Positions 1-10,273 of a DNA stretch of 64,000 nucleotides are shown here, piece after piece (the stretch's first letter is position 1; each line of letters starts with the position of its first letter). A program made the translations under genes and the position numbers. The notes beneath the pieces were generated by a model. The model worked only from the letters and a program-made list of their open reading frames with translations. It was not told the DNA's origin and ran no database searches. Origin of the DNA: Pleurodeles waltl (taxonomy: Eukaryota > Chordata > Amphibia > Caudata > Salamandridae); NCBI RefSeq assembly GCF_031143425.1, contig NC_090440.1, positions 339,081,844 to 339,145,843 on the forward strand, written 5' to 3'.

Positions 1-195
1 CGGGCCAGCACCTGGCACCTCAGAGTACAGGCCAGGGGACACAAGCAGACAGGGAGAATGGGGGCAGTACACATGTGACCAGAGGATGGAGGCAGAGTTG
101 GAGCCATGAACTAAGGAGCAGCGTAGGGCAGTGGAGAAAACAGAAATGCAGTGGGAGCACTTACGTAGAGGCATAGACCAAGGTGGGGAGCAGAT

Positions 196-1735
196 ATGGA
201 AAGTGAAGAAGGCCAAGGGTACCCCAGCCAATGGTGGGCCCAAAACGAGGGCATGTGGTCAGGCGCCACAGGGGCATTGGATAGGTGTACATGGAGACAG
301 CTGGGAATTAGGCACAGCGTAGGTCTGGCCACATATAAGGGGGCAGGGAATAAAGGAGATATACCGGGCTGGAGCAGCTGGGCCGATGAATATCGAAGTC
401 AACAAGTGAGGTTGACAGGAGAGTGGATTTACCAGCAAAGTCCATGATGGCTCCAGGACGTTGGGCCAAAGAAATAGTGGAACCACCAGCGTCCCTCCCT
501 TTGCTGAAGGATCATCCACACAATGCTCTCCCACTGTCACGTCCAGGGCTAGACAGGGTACAAATTGATTCACGTGAAAGGGGAATGAATGCACGCGGTC
601 CTGTTGAAGGGGGTGAGGTCACAGATGAATTAGAACTGGACTATGATGAGCTGGAGCATGAGTGGGAGGATGATGAAGAGCACAAGGGGGTGAGGATCAG
701 CCAGAAGGAGTTCAGGGGGGTGCTCAAACGGTAGCAGGAGTAGGTGTTTTGCAGCATTCCAGTGCAGACAATGGTGACACCTCTGGCAGACAAAGGAGAT
801 CCTATTGGGTAACAGCTAGTAGAAGACAACGGCTGCTGGTAAGCCAGCAGGTACGTAAGAGTGGTGGGCAGTACAGGATATGCAGTCTGGGGGTGCGGCA
901 CCTAAGCTATTTAAATCAGTGTGAGTGGGTGATGATGTAATTGAAGGGGCAGGAGTACTGCCTATGGATTGTGGGGACAAAAAGGTGAGTGGAGAGATGG
1001 GGATCCAGATGGTTTCTCCCAAGACTGTTGAGGAGGAGAGCGAGGAATTGAAAGAAGGAGGTGGGCACAAAAAAGAGATTGCCATACATGTGATTGGCCA
1101 TGTCACTAGGTTCTCACCTCTCAGAAAAAACTAAAAGTAGGATATCAAAACACGAATATATGGATGTGTTTCAACTATTACACAGGAATACCCATCGTAA
1201 AGAGGGGTCCCAAAAAGAGTAGTGGTAATTGGCAAGAAGGCCCAATGTTCCCATTACCATGGAGTATTGGACATCGACAGTCTTAATTTATGCCAGCGTA
1301 TATTGTGACAAGTACTTGGACAGGGAGATAGCTTTGTTTGAGTACATGGACATTATTAGAAAGGCCCAAATGCATTTTGGGTACTTTGCATGCCTTAGCT
1401 AGAACAAGTAATTGAGAGCCAGGGTTAGCATGAATCCAGACAATCCATGGGGCGATGTCAATTCTGAGTCGTGGATGCAATGGATGTCCTCTACCCAGCC
1501 TACTGCTTCTACCCATATGGCAAGTGGACTGCCATCACCTACAAGCCCTTTCAGGCACATCCTCCTCAACAGGGTGTGGGTACTGACACCAAGGATTTTT
1601 TAACAGGAGGTAATTCAGGAGCATTGTGGAATTTCAACAGGGTTTTTGGCAACAGGAGCCAATGTATATTTAAACATGAGTGCACCAAATGTGGGAGCCA
1701 GCATGCTATCGCACAATATTTCACATTGGCCAGCC
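196..1735 (+). pseudogene. DIRS/Ngaro-type gag remnant
   Basis: Three pieces support this. At 423-734 there is an open stretch with an acidic run (ELELDYDELEHEWEDDEE) typical of the N-terminal part of DIRS-type gag. At about 1310-1400 the reading FEYMDIIRKAQMHFGYF resembles the conserved gag helical block. At about 1615-1720 a Cys/His block reads WNFNRVFG, then CIFKHECTKCGSQH, the usual zinc-finger-like end of these proteins. Stops interrupt the frame between blocks, for example just after 734. The protein would have packaged element RNA. The start codon is uncertain; 196 is the earliest plausible in-frame Met. Confidence 0.6.
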
Positions 1736-1789
1736 CTTCTGAGCAGTGGAGGACAGGCAGAGGAAAACAGGGCCCTGTTGGTCCTAAAG

Positions 1790-3060
1790 TGACATCAAAT
1801 CAGCCTTACAGCTGTTGCCAATCCACCCCGAGGATTTTACACTGTTGGGCATGCAGTTTGGGGGTGCCATTTACATTGAAATTGTCTTGTCTATGGGAGG
1901 TGCAAACTCAGGGACGCTTTCAGCTCCTTTCTGCAATGGACCTTCATGCGGCACAGCAGACACAGGGCCTGATGCACAAAAGTAAACTTAAACTTTTGGT
2001 CTAAGCTTACACCAAACATCTAAGTTTATGACTTTAGAAATTCACAAAGGGCATTTTTAAGTCTCCACACAACTCATAAATGCCCTTCGTGAATTCCCAA
2101 AGTCATAAACGTAGACGTTTGGTCTAAGCTTAGACCAAATGTCTAAAATGTCTACATTTACCCTTGTGAATGAAGCCCCATAGAGAGGTAACACACTATC
2201 TGGATGATATTTTGTTTTTTGGGAGACAATATTCTGATGACTATGAGCTGGCAATAGGCCAATTTGAAGCAATGGCAGAAGGTTTTGGTGTGACTCTGGC
2301 ACTCGAGAAGATAGAGGGCCCTAGTACTGTGCTGTCCTGACCTTCCTGGATATTGAACTGGCTATGATCAATATGGTTACAAGGTTATCAAGACAGAAAA
2401 TGCAGGAGGTGCATTTCTTTTTGGAAAAAGTGATGGCAGAAAGATGGCTGGAGCTTCATAAGGTGTAGAAGCTGCTGGGTATGTTAAACTTTGCTTGTAG
2501 AGTAGTACGGATAGGGTGTTTTTTTGTAGGTGACTGGGCATGACCATGTCTGGTGCTGTACTGCCTCATCACAGAATGCAGTCATGGCAGACTTGACAGT
2601 GTGGCACTCTTTTCTTGACAAATTCAATGATGTGTCAGAGTGGTTTCAAGAGGATGGTGCGGCAGGTGCAAATATTTTCAGATGACGCACAAGGTTTTGG
2701 TCTGTTTGGGACAGGAGGTGGTGTACTAACCTTGGCCGCCCCAGTGGTTACAGCAGGGGTGGAACATTGCCTGCTTGGTGTTTTTTCCCTGCTAGTGGCA
2801 CAGGCTGAGTGGGGTGACGAGTGGACTAAGAGAACAGTATAGTTCCACGTGCATAACATGCCAGTGGTGGACAGGGTTTAAATGACAGAGGGCAAGGGAT
2901 TTGAGGGTTCTTAGACTGCTGCACTATTTCCTGTTTGTATGTTTGAGGAACAATATTGTCTTTAAGGCTAAGCATGTGCCGGGGGCAAACAATGCTACTG
3001 CTGATTCGTCTCATTCACAGCAACAACTATTTCACAGTTTGGCACCTGGAGCAGAAGTTG
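1790..3060 (+). pseudogene. DIRS/Ngaro-type reverse transcriptase-RNase H remnant
   Basis: Readable pieces of the RT are HPEDFTLLGMQFGG and LSMGGANSG at 1813-1905, then the catalytic box YLDDILFFG near 2195-2225, followed by an FLDIEL block at about 2345. RNase H follows at 2600-2860 (SDDAQGFGLFGTGG, then a W-E-type block) and ends with the HVPGANNATADS segment at 2975-3010, the usual HVPG-N-AD signature. The catalytic DD pair survives but the frame is broken repeatedly, and about 160 bp of palindromic DNA splits the palm domain between 1987 and 2146. Stop codons occur at about 2338 and 2839. Clearly non-functional. Confidence 0.75.
1987..2146. repeat. Palindromic MITE-like insertion inside the RT
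   Basis: Arms at about 1987-2058 and 2077-2146 are imperfect reverse complements separated by about 18 bp. Each arm also contains an internal near-palindrome around CTAAGCTTA. The insertion falls between two conserved RT blocks that are adjacent in DIRS enzymes, which shows it arrived after the element. No clear target duplication was found, so the superfamily is undetermined. Confidence 0.7.
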
Positions 3061-3414
3061 AGAAGACTCTGGTCCCTATGGTAGTCTGGGAATGGGGGCC
3101 ATGAGAGTATTTAGGCTGCTGGAGTTGGGAAATCTACCAAGAAGAGTTACAAGCTGGCGTGGAGTTAATTTTAGGCATTTCACGGGGAGCACGACAGGCC
3201 CTTGGGGCAGGAGCGGGGTGACAGAGAAGGAAGGGTCATTCAATTTGTCTTATCTCTAATGGACAAGGGTTTTGTCACATACAATAATTGTAAGCAAATT
3301 GGCAGGGCTGTCATTTTATGGCAAGATTTTTAGGGGTTTTGATCCCGGGGGAGTGAGATTTCAAGGGTTGATTGAAGGAGAGGGGTGTCTAAAGAAGAGA
3401 CAGGGTAGCAATTA

Positions 3415-3655
3415 CCATTAAGCTGCTGAAGAAGAGGGCGGTGTTGCGGCGATTTGCCCTGTGAAGGAGTTGCAAAACTTTCAGGTTTGGCCAGGAAGTA
3501 GACAAGAGGCTTTTTTTTCTACAAGAATGGCAACAAGGTCACAGCGCTTCAGCTGTTGACCGTGCTGCGTCAGGTATTGGTGAAGTTCGGCGGGACCCTG
3601 CTGTTTTTAGGACGTACTCTTTCAGGACTGGTGTAGAAATATCAGTTGCTTAGTT
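3415..3655 (+). pseudogene. Tyrosine recombinase C-terminal remnant of the DIRS/Ngaro element
   Basis: The readable frame gives PVKELQNFQVWPGSRQEAFF, then FYKNGNKVTALQLLTVLRQV, and after a frameshift FRTYSFRTGVEIS. This matches the distal catalytic half of DIRS/Ngaro tyrosine recombinases, where an H-S-F-R-x-G box supplies the HxxR catalytic pair. Here His is replaced by Tyr (YSFRTG) and the final Tyr region is not recognisable. The enzyme would integrate the circular DNA copy without an RNase-H-fold integrase. Inactive. Confidence 0.6.
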
Positions 3656-3844
3656 GAGTTTGAGGGTGACACGTATTCGGGCGATGGGGAGATGGAAGTT
3701 AAAATGCTGCGAGTGGTAGGTGTGCAAATGAATTGTTTGGAAGGGTCAGCGTGGAGCAGTAGAAGGGGTACGTGGCCTTTAGCAAATGCAGTCTGTTAAT
3801 ATATTTTTCTTGCTTAGAGTGTGTGAGAGGCCCATATGCTCCCA

Positions 3845-3990
3845 AGACAGTTACGTGGATAGTGGGGCCTTCGTTCATCCACTGGGCAGCCAAGTATGCA
3901 GAGCAGCAGATATATGGAAGGAATCTTGGATTGCCTAGCAGCAGACAAATCTGGGTTATGCTTCTATCATGGTAGAATTAAGGGAGCTGG
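3845..3990 (+). pseudogene. SGNH-hydrolase-like segment at the end of the DIRS/Ngaro element
   Basis: The frame reads WIVGPSFIHWAAKYAEQQIY followed by GRNLGLPSSRQI. In vertebrate Ngaro/DIRS relatives a similar segment starting with a G-x-S-F/I block opens an SGNH/GDSL-like hydrolase domain at the end of an ORF. The Gly-x-Ser nucleophile motif is present as GPS, but the downstream catalytic blocks are not readable because of stops from about 3973. Assignment rests on the opening motif and its position after the recombinase. Confidence 0.45.
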
Positions 3991-4010
3991 TAGGGAGACT
4001 TTGGAATGAA

Positions 4011-5011
4011 CAGGTGTGGTAAGGCAGAAGTAGGTACGCATGACTGGGTTACAGTAGTGCAAAGAGCAAACAAGCATGGGGTGGGGTACAAAAACACCTC
4101 CAGGTTTTTCTAGGTTGTGATAGTTGGAGGGGTGGAGAGTCATATGAGGGCAGATGCACCCCTTGGGAGGAGTAAAGATGAAGTACATCCCACTTAAGCA
4201 CTGCAATTGAAGGACAATCATTTTATTTTCAAGAAAATACATTGTACATTTACTTACATTAACCCTTCCTCTGACAAGCCACAGGTTTGGCTTGCCCCTG
4301 CCATGAATTTTGCCTGTGGCTACAGTTGCACATTAGTCAATTCCCTGCAGTCAGATTTCCCACCTTTGAAGGTAAAGACTTACAATAGCAAGACATTGTT
4401 TCTTGCACGGCTGCGTCTATGGTCCAAAAGGGTATTAGGGCTGCTGGGTGACACTAGAAGGCACTGCTTAAGGTTTCTCTGAACGATAAGGTGTAAAGTT
4501 ATACTGATTGACATCCACTCAGCAGTGATTCCAAACTGCCAAAAGACCTTTCTCTAAGACTGTAGAACATCTGAGATGGCAATTCCAGGGAAAAGCTGTT
4601 GAGAATACATTTACTTTCTGATGCTCGCAGCCTGGAGTAGATGTTGTACAATTCATTTATCCAGTATTTTATTGGGTAGCTAAAGCAGTCCCTTTTCTAA
4701 AATGTGTAACTATAGTCAAGTTATGGTTTGTGGAGACTTCAATGTTTATCTTTACAACTTTACTCAACCCTATGCAAAAATCTGCAACTTTGAGCCTCTA
4801 ATGTCACCCATGGCTGCAGGGTGAAAAGTAATGACAGTGGATAAATCTTTAAGTGGACCTATTTGGCTATATGTGGCTCTAGTGGACTACAAAATAATCC
4901 CTAGGATGATTTATCAAAACTCCCTTTCACAAACCTCACAACCTGAAGGCACATGCAGAGCCAATAACCAGCAGATTCCATACTTGAATGTAAAGATGTA
5001 ATGTTGGTGGC
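4011..5011. other. Unassigned spacer after the DIRS remnant
   Basis: No coding block, terminal repeat or RNA gene is recognisable. Open frames here are short and have no family-like motifs. It may hold an eroded 3' end of the DIRS element or older repeat DNA. Confidence 0.3.
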
Positions 5012-5262
5012 AGAAGGGTAATGAGGATGTGGTGGTGATTGTAATAGTGGTGGTATTAGTGTTGTGGTAATAGTATTGGTAATGGTAGTGTTTTTGTGAT
5101 AGTGATGGTGGAGGAGATGTTGATGGTAGTAGTGGTGGCAGTAAGGATGGCAATGTGGTAATGGTGGTACTGGTGCCATAAAGTTATTTTTGATGCTGGT
5201 ATTGGAGTTGGCAGTAGTGTTGCTAACAATGGTGGTAGTAATAATAACATTGATGGTAGCGT
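5012..5262. repeat. Degenerate GGT/GTA-type trinucleotide-rich tract
   Basis: About 250 bp dominated by GTG, GTA, GTT and GAT triplets in irregular order. Apparent minus-strand His/Pro/Thr-rich open frames here are a by-product of the simple repeat. The segment 5263-5478 that follows is AT-rich and without recognisable features. Confidence 0.75.
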
Positions 5263-5481
5263 CTAGTCAAACATTATTGCTTTAGAAATAAACAGTATAT
5301 CATTAAAATAGACACAATTAGTAACCAAAAAATTGTTATGAATAAAATCAACAGAAGAAATACGTCTTTAAGATTGTAAAAATTCACCATGAATAAAATC
5401 ATTACAATGAGGTAAAACATTTAAAAAAATTTTTTTTTTAAACTAGTCCTATCACTTTGAGGGGATAACATAAAAGACCAT

Positions 5482-6026
5482 GGCCCTCATTCCGACCCTG
5501 GCGGTCATAGACCGCCAGGGCCGCGGGTGACGGAAGCACCGCCAACAGGCTGGCGGTGCTTCCTTGCCCATTCTGACCGCGGCGGTAAAGCCACGGTCAG
5601 AAAACCGGGTCCGGCGGTTTCCCGCCGGATTTCCCCCGGCTGGGCGAATCCGCCATGGCGGCGCTGCAAGCAGCGCCGCCATGGGGATTCTGACCCCCTT
5701 ACCGCCATCCTGTTTCTGGCGGTTTTTACCGCCAGGAACAGGATGGCGGGAACGGGTGTCCTGGGGCCCCCTAACAGGGTCCCAGCATGCTTTTCACTGT
5801 CTGCCTAGCAGACAGTGAAAAGCGCGACGGGTGCAACTGCACCCTTCGCACACCTGCAACACCGCCGGCTCCATTCGGAGCCGGCTTCAGTGTTGCAGGC
5901 CCCTTGCCCGCCGGCCTAGCGGGAAAGTTGGAATGGCCCCAGCGGTCTTTTGACCGCGGGGCGGACAAATGGCGGTTCCCTCCAGGCGGGCGGCAACGGC
6001 CGCCCGCCGGGGTCAGAATGACCCCC
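5482..6026 (+). mobile_element. Serial-palindrome Harbinger-like MITE, copy 1
   Basis: A GC-rich 545-bp element flanked by CAT at 5479-5481 and 6027-6029. It starts GGCCCTCATTCCGACC and its right end, reverse complemented, starts GGGGGTCATTCTGACC. The interior is a chain of hairpins: 5496-5520, 5531-5562, 5574-5601, 5653-5684, 5702-5749, 5790-5822 and a GCCGGCTCC-type palindrome near 5866. There is no coding capacity; the Arg/Gly/Pro-rich open frames on both strands are an effect of composition. Terminal similarity to the large Harbinger elements suggests it is a non-autonomous passenger. Confidence 0.85.
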
Positions 6027-6496
6027 CATGTTTCAATTGCTGAGGATATATCACAGTGTAAAATGAGTGAGCGTTAGAAACTGTCTCCTTTGCTTGCTTA
6101 AAACTTTACAGATGGAGAGACCAATACTAAGGTTGTGGAATATAGGCCCTCATTACAACATTGGTGGTAAATACCGCCTACCGCCGTGCTGACGGCCACC
6201 AACATACCGTGACAATGGCGGTATTATGACCCACACAGAGAAATCCGCCACTATACACACACCCACACAAGTTCGCCAGCCCAAAGGTCAGTGATAAACC
6301 CACACCGTTATGCCAACAGAAATACGCCCACAGTATCAGGACCCACGAATCACCACAGCGGTCTTTCAACCGATGTAAACCATTGGTGGTTTGCATCGCC
6401 GTGCTCAAAATACACACACACTTAAAAAACTACACTGCATTGGACAATTCAAACTACAAACTCCTGACACACATACATATACCACACCCACACCAC

Positions 6497-6503
6497 TATA
6501 AAA
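6497..6503 (+). promoter_or_regulatory. TATA-like box upstream of gene A (element 1)
   Basis: TATAAAA lies 196 bp before the gene A ATG, and an identical heptamer lies 195 bp before the ATG in element 3. Element 2 shows no clear equivalent. Conserved spacing supports a core promoter, but no experimental evidence is available. Confidence 0.4.
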
Positions 6504-6692
6504 CACACCCCCACATTACCCACAACCCTTTCAATGAAAAAAAAGATTGCTAACAGAGAGAGAGAGAGACAAGCCAGGAGCACCCACTCAATCTGAGACA
6601 CAAAATCACCCATACACAATCCATGCACCTCACAGCACACACCACAACACATCACCCCACACACCCTCACACATACCGCTCACACCACATCC

Positions 6693-8222
6693 ATGGCACC
6701 CCAAAGACACCCCAGGTTTTCAGAGGAGGAGCTAAGGGTCATGGTGGAGTAAATTATCCGGGTAGAGCCACAGCTATTCGGATCACAGGTGCAGCAGACC
6801 TCCATCCAAGGAAGATGGAGATATGGTGGAGAGTCATGGACAGGGTCAATGCTGTGGGACAGCACCCCATAACAGGGATGACATCAGGAAGAGGTGGAGT
6901 GACCTACAGGGGAAGGTGCATTCTGTGGTTGCAAGACACCAGGAAGCCATACAGAGGACTGGCGGTAGACCCCACCTCCTCCCCCACAACTAACAACATG
7001 GGAGGAGCAAGTCTTGGGGATCATGCCTCCTGAGGGCCTCGCAGGAGTAGCAGGAGGACTGGACTTTGGTAAGTCAAATCTTTACTACTATATCCCCCAC
7101 CCTACCTGCATTCCATCACAAACTCCTACCCTCACCCCCATCACTCCACCACCTCACATATACCCCACTATCACAACCCACCCGTCCCAATACCAAAACC
7201 AATGCATGGATACCCATCACATACCTGCATGGACACGCATCACTAAAGCATACCAATTAGAGAGAATCACCTAGCCCACAAAATCACCACGCACACAAGG
7301 CAAAGCTGACAGGGCAATCACAACCATTCAGGGAAACACACCCATCCACAAGATGGCACACGCAGATTCAATAACACTGCATTTACATCCCCACAGGACC
7401 CCCACTCTATGTCACCGGAGAGGAGGTGCCAGCAACATCCAGTCCCCCCACAGAAGAGGCCCACAGTGATGACAGCAGCTCTGCACGCCTGGATCACGAT
7501 GACCAACCTGGCCCATCAGGGACCTCTGGACAGTCGCTTACCCTGCCACAGTCCCATACCACCACAGACCCTCCCCCCTCAGGAAACACCAGCACAGCAC
7601 CCACCAAGCGGGCCCATGCCACTCTCCCCAGGACATGTCAATCAGCAGTGTGTCCACCACTTCAGGGACCCCAGGCAACCCCACAAACCCAAGACAATCA
7701 GGAACTGGTGGTCAGTAGCAATGGCAGTGGGCACACGTTTCAGGGGACAGAGGCACAGGACAACAGGGAAGCTGGGAGGATTGCTGTGCGACAGGGGGAG
7801 GACAGACTCAGGGAACCCACTCTCCACGAGGCACTTGCAGGGATCCTGGGAGCATACCACCATTCCCAGGAGACCTTGAACCAGATACTGGCCAAGTTTC
7901 AGTAGACCCAGCGACTGCGGGTGGGACAGTACCTGGGGATCAGGGAGGAACTCAAACACATCCACACCCTCCTGGTCACCATTGCAGGGGTGCTGGCTGA
8001 CATGGCCATGAGGGAGGCAGTGGCACACCAATGGGCCCCTAACACTAGCAACACCGAAGAACAGCCCTCCACCTCTGCCGGCACTAGTGGGCAGGAGGCC
8101 CCGCCATTGGAACAATAGGCCACCAGCACCCCACCCCCTGCAGAAGGAGAACCATCTCGCAAACGGTTCCTGCGATCCAGGCAGAAGCCAGAGAACATTG
8201 CCAAGACCCCGCCAGGAAATAA
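6693..8222 (+). pseudogene. Harbinger gene A, Myb/SANT-like accessory protein (element 1)
   Basis: Exon 1 (6693-7068) encodes a Myb/SANT-like domain beginning MAPQRHPRFSEEELRVMVE, with the Trp-containing helices and R-K-R-W-x-D-L-R block seen best in the other copies. It ends at a GTAAGT donor; exon 2 starts at 7397 after CCACAG. Exon 2 holds a Ser/Thr/Pro-rich linker and a helical block (HEALAGILGAYHHSQETL), then a basic end. In this copy codon 20 is TAA (6750-6752), stops occur near 7902 and 8116, and a one-base loss precedes the normal terminator at 8220. In known Harbingers the Myb-like partner binds DNA and brings the nuclease to the ends and nucleus; that role is inferred here. Confidence 0.78.
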
Positions 8223-8407
8223 GACTCTCCTGATTGTCACCCTTCTGTCCCATTCTGTCACCCTGTCCACCTTAAACTGCCATTGTTCCCCTTCCTATGC
8301 CCCATTGGACAATGCATATGTGATATAAAGAGACTAGACTCTAACTGGACATTCCTCCACCATCACCCCAGCCCATAGCACCCCCCCCCTCAACCTGTCA
8401 GCACTTA

Positions 8408-8413
8408 AATAAA
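8408..8413 (+). terminator. AATAAA poly(A) signal of gene A (element 1)
   Basis: AATAAA lies 186 bp after the ancestral stop of gene A and is conserved in all three elements at nearly the same distance and in the same context (AAATAAACACCCTTG). Confidence 0.65.
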
Positions 8414-8701
8414 CACCCTTGGAACAAATACAAGTCTGGAGTCTGTCAATTGATTGAAATATGTATTAGTCCAACAATCTGTAAACATTGCAATTCATAT
8501 GTACAGTTATATATACATTGGTATAACCTGTAGTAGCTAGCAGTAAACACACCAGGAGCCAGAGTGGGGCACAGAGATCTGAAAGTAGAGATGCCAAAGG
8601 GTACAATAAGTGGCCATGGACATAGGGAAATCATGCTGCCATGTCCAATGTCCAACAGAAAACTGCAATGTAAAGTGAAGTTACAGTGTCTTACCTTTGT
8701 G

Positions 8702-9830
8702 TCAATGGAAGTACTGCTGTATGAGAGAACTTCTGTTGTCTACATCTTCATCCTCTGCCTACTCTACCTCACTCTCCACAGGCTCCACTGCTGCCACAAG
8801 ACCATCTCCAGGCTCATCCTCCTACAGAAAATGCACCTGGCGCCTGGCCAGGTTATGCAACATGAAACGATGATCTGGCACACCTTCTTGGGTGAGTAGT
8901 ACAGGGATCCACCTGTCAGATGAAGGCACCTGAACCTGGCCTTCAGGAGGCCGAAGGTTCTCTCATTTATCCTACTTGTTCGCCCATGTGCCTCTTGTGA
9001 TGTTCCTCTGCCCTTTACCTGGCATTCCTCACTGGGGTCAGTAGCCATGAGAGGTTGGTATAACCAGAGTCACCTGCAAATGTTGAGGGACAACTGTTAG
9101 ACACACACTAACCCTTAGGGACAACCCCATACCCAGACACCAACATATACTGGGTGGGGACCTTGGGCTCACCTATTATCCACACCCGGTGCCTCTGGAG
9201 TTGAGCCATCACATATGGGATGCTGCTATTCCTCAAGATAAAGGCATCATACAAAGAGCCAGGATCCTTGGCATTCACATGGGAGATGTTCTGGTCTGCC
9301 AAACACACCATCTGCACATTCAGAGAGTGATATCTTTTTCTATTCCTGAACACTTGTTCATTTCTCCGGGGGGGGGGCAAATGCTACATGTGTACCATCA
9401 ATGGCACCAATGATGTTGGGGATATGTCCCAGGGCATAAAAGTCAGCTTTCACTATGGCCAAATCCTCCACCTGGGGGAATACGATCTAGCTGCACATGT
9501 CTTTCAGCAGGGCAGACAACACTCTGGTCAACACATTGGAGAACATTGGCTGAGACATCCCTGATGCCATGGCCACTGTTGTTTGGAAGGAACCACATGC
9601 CAGGAAATGGAGCACTGACAGGACCTGCACTAGAGGGGGGATACCAGTGGGGTGGCGGATAGCTGAAATCAGATATGGCTCCAACTGGGCACACAGTTCT
9701 TGGATTGTGGCCCAATCAAGCCTGTAGGCAAGGATTATGTGCCTGTCCTCCATAGTCACCAGGTCCACAAGGGGGCTGTACACGGGGGATGTCTCCATCT
9801 CCTATTCATCCTCAGCGGTGGAACTCTAGG
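8702..9830 (-). pseudogene. Harbinger gene B, HARBI1-like DDE nuclease (element 1)
   Basis: The 5' exon (about 9830 to 9173) and 3' exon (9073 to 8702) flank a 99-bp intron with GTGAGC donor and TTTGCAG acceptor. The first Asp sits in GAIDGTHV, the second in GSLYDAFILRNSSIPYV, and the Glu in RINERTFGLLKARFRCL, so the DDE triad of the HARBI1/PIF family is still visible. An N-terminal helical part has LVTMEDRHIILAYRLD. Damage: an in-frame TAG at about 9488 and a length change in a C tract after THVAF (about 9370). The enzyme would cut and rejoin element ends in the nucleus. Gene B runs opposite to genes A and C. The exact start Met is uncertain; an upstream in-frame Met precedes RRWRHPP. Confidence 0.85.
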
Positions 9831-9984
9831 GTGGAAAACGGTGAGCAGAGGGTCATATTCACACACATATGTTGCAATAAAAATGCATTTCTTCCTTTAC
9901 AGAAACAGTATGTGAATTCGAAAATGTGTTGATGTGCCAATATCTGCTGTGATGCAGTTAGGTGACATGGCCTGTGCCCCCCTG

Positions 9985-10186
9985 AAATGGCGGCTGCCTG
10001 ACCTCTGAGGAGAGACAAGGGGAAATGAGGTAATTCTGCTGGTGTTGTGCGCCGTTGCTGTTGGCGGTCGATGACCAACGCGCAACTTCGCATTGGTTAT
10101 CATTGATCCCTTTGGGTTCTAGGAGCCAATGGTGATGTACGCCAGCGGTGACGGTACGTACTTGCCACCGACGTGGCCGCCATTTT
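9985..10186. promoter_or_regulatory. Candidate bidirectional promoter between genes B and C (element 1)
   Basis: The 440-bp gap between the 5' ends of gene B (minus) and gene C (plus) holds AAATGGCGGC at 9985-9994, ATTGG at 10092-10096, CCAAT at 10126-10130 and GCCGCCATTTT at 10176-10186. The outer two resemble YY1 sites in opposite orientation; the inner two are CCAAT boxes in opposite orientation. The same block recurs in elements 2 and 3. No TATA box was seen, as is usual for divergent vertebrate promoters. Confidence 0.5.
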
Positions 10187-10273
10187 CTAACTGTTCAATC
10201 AGTTGCTACCTGACCTTCAACAGGAAAGGACCTATACTGCAAGTGCTGCTGTGACCTGTGTCTGGAAGTAACA

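Larger units (their letters stand above)
1..4010 (+). mobile_element. Decayed DIRS/Ngaro-like tyrosine-recombinase retroelement
   Basis: Fragments read in order on the plus strand match the plan of DIRS-superfamily retroelements: an acidic gag with a Cys/His block, a reverse transcriptase with RNase H, a tyrosine recombinase, and a C-terminal hydrolase-like segment. All are broken by stops and frameshifts. The left boundary lies outside the window or is unrecognisable; no terminal repeats were found. The right limit of about 4010 is where DIRS-like protein similarity stops. No integrase or LTRs are seen, which fits a recombinase-based element rather than gypsy or copia. Confidence 0.75.

Noticed and set aside
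4901..5250. His/Pro/Thr-rich open frames on the minus strand
   Set aside because: They translate a GGT/GTA-type simple repeat.
5452..5968. Overlapping Arg/Gly/Pro-rich open frames on both strands in the serial-palindrome element (also at 26336-26700 and 27145-27668)
   Set aside because: They follow from GC-rich palindromes, occur in every frame, and carry no family motif.
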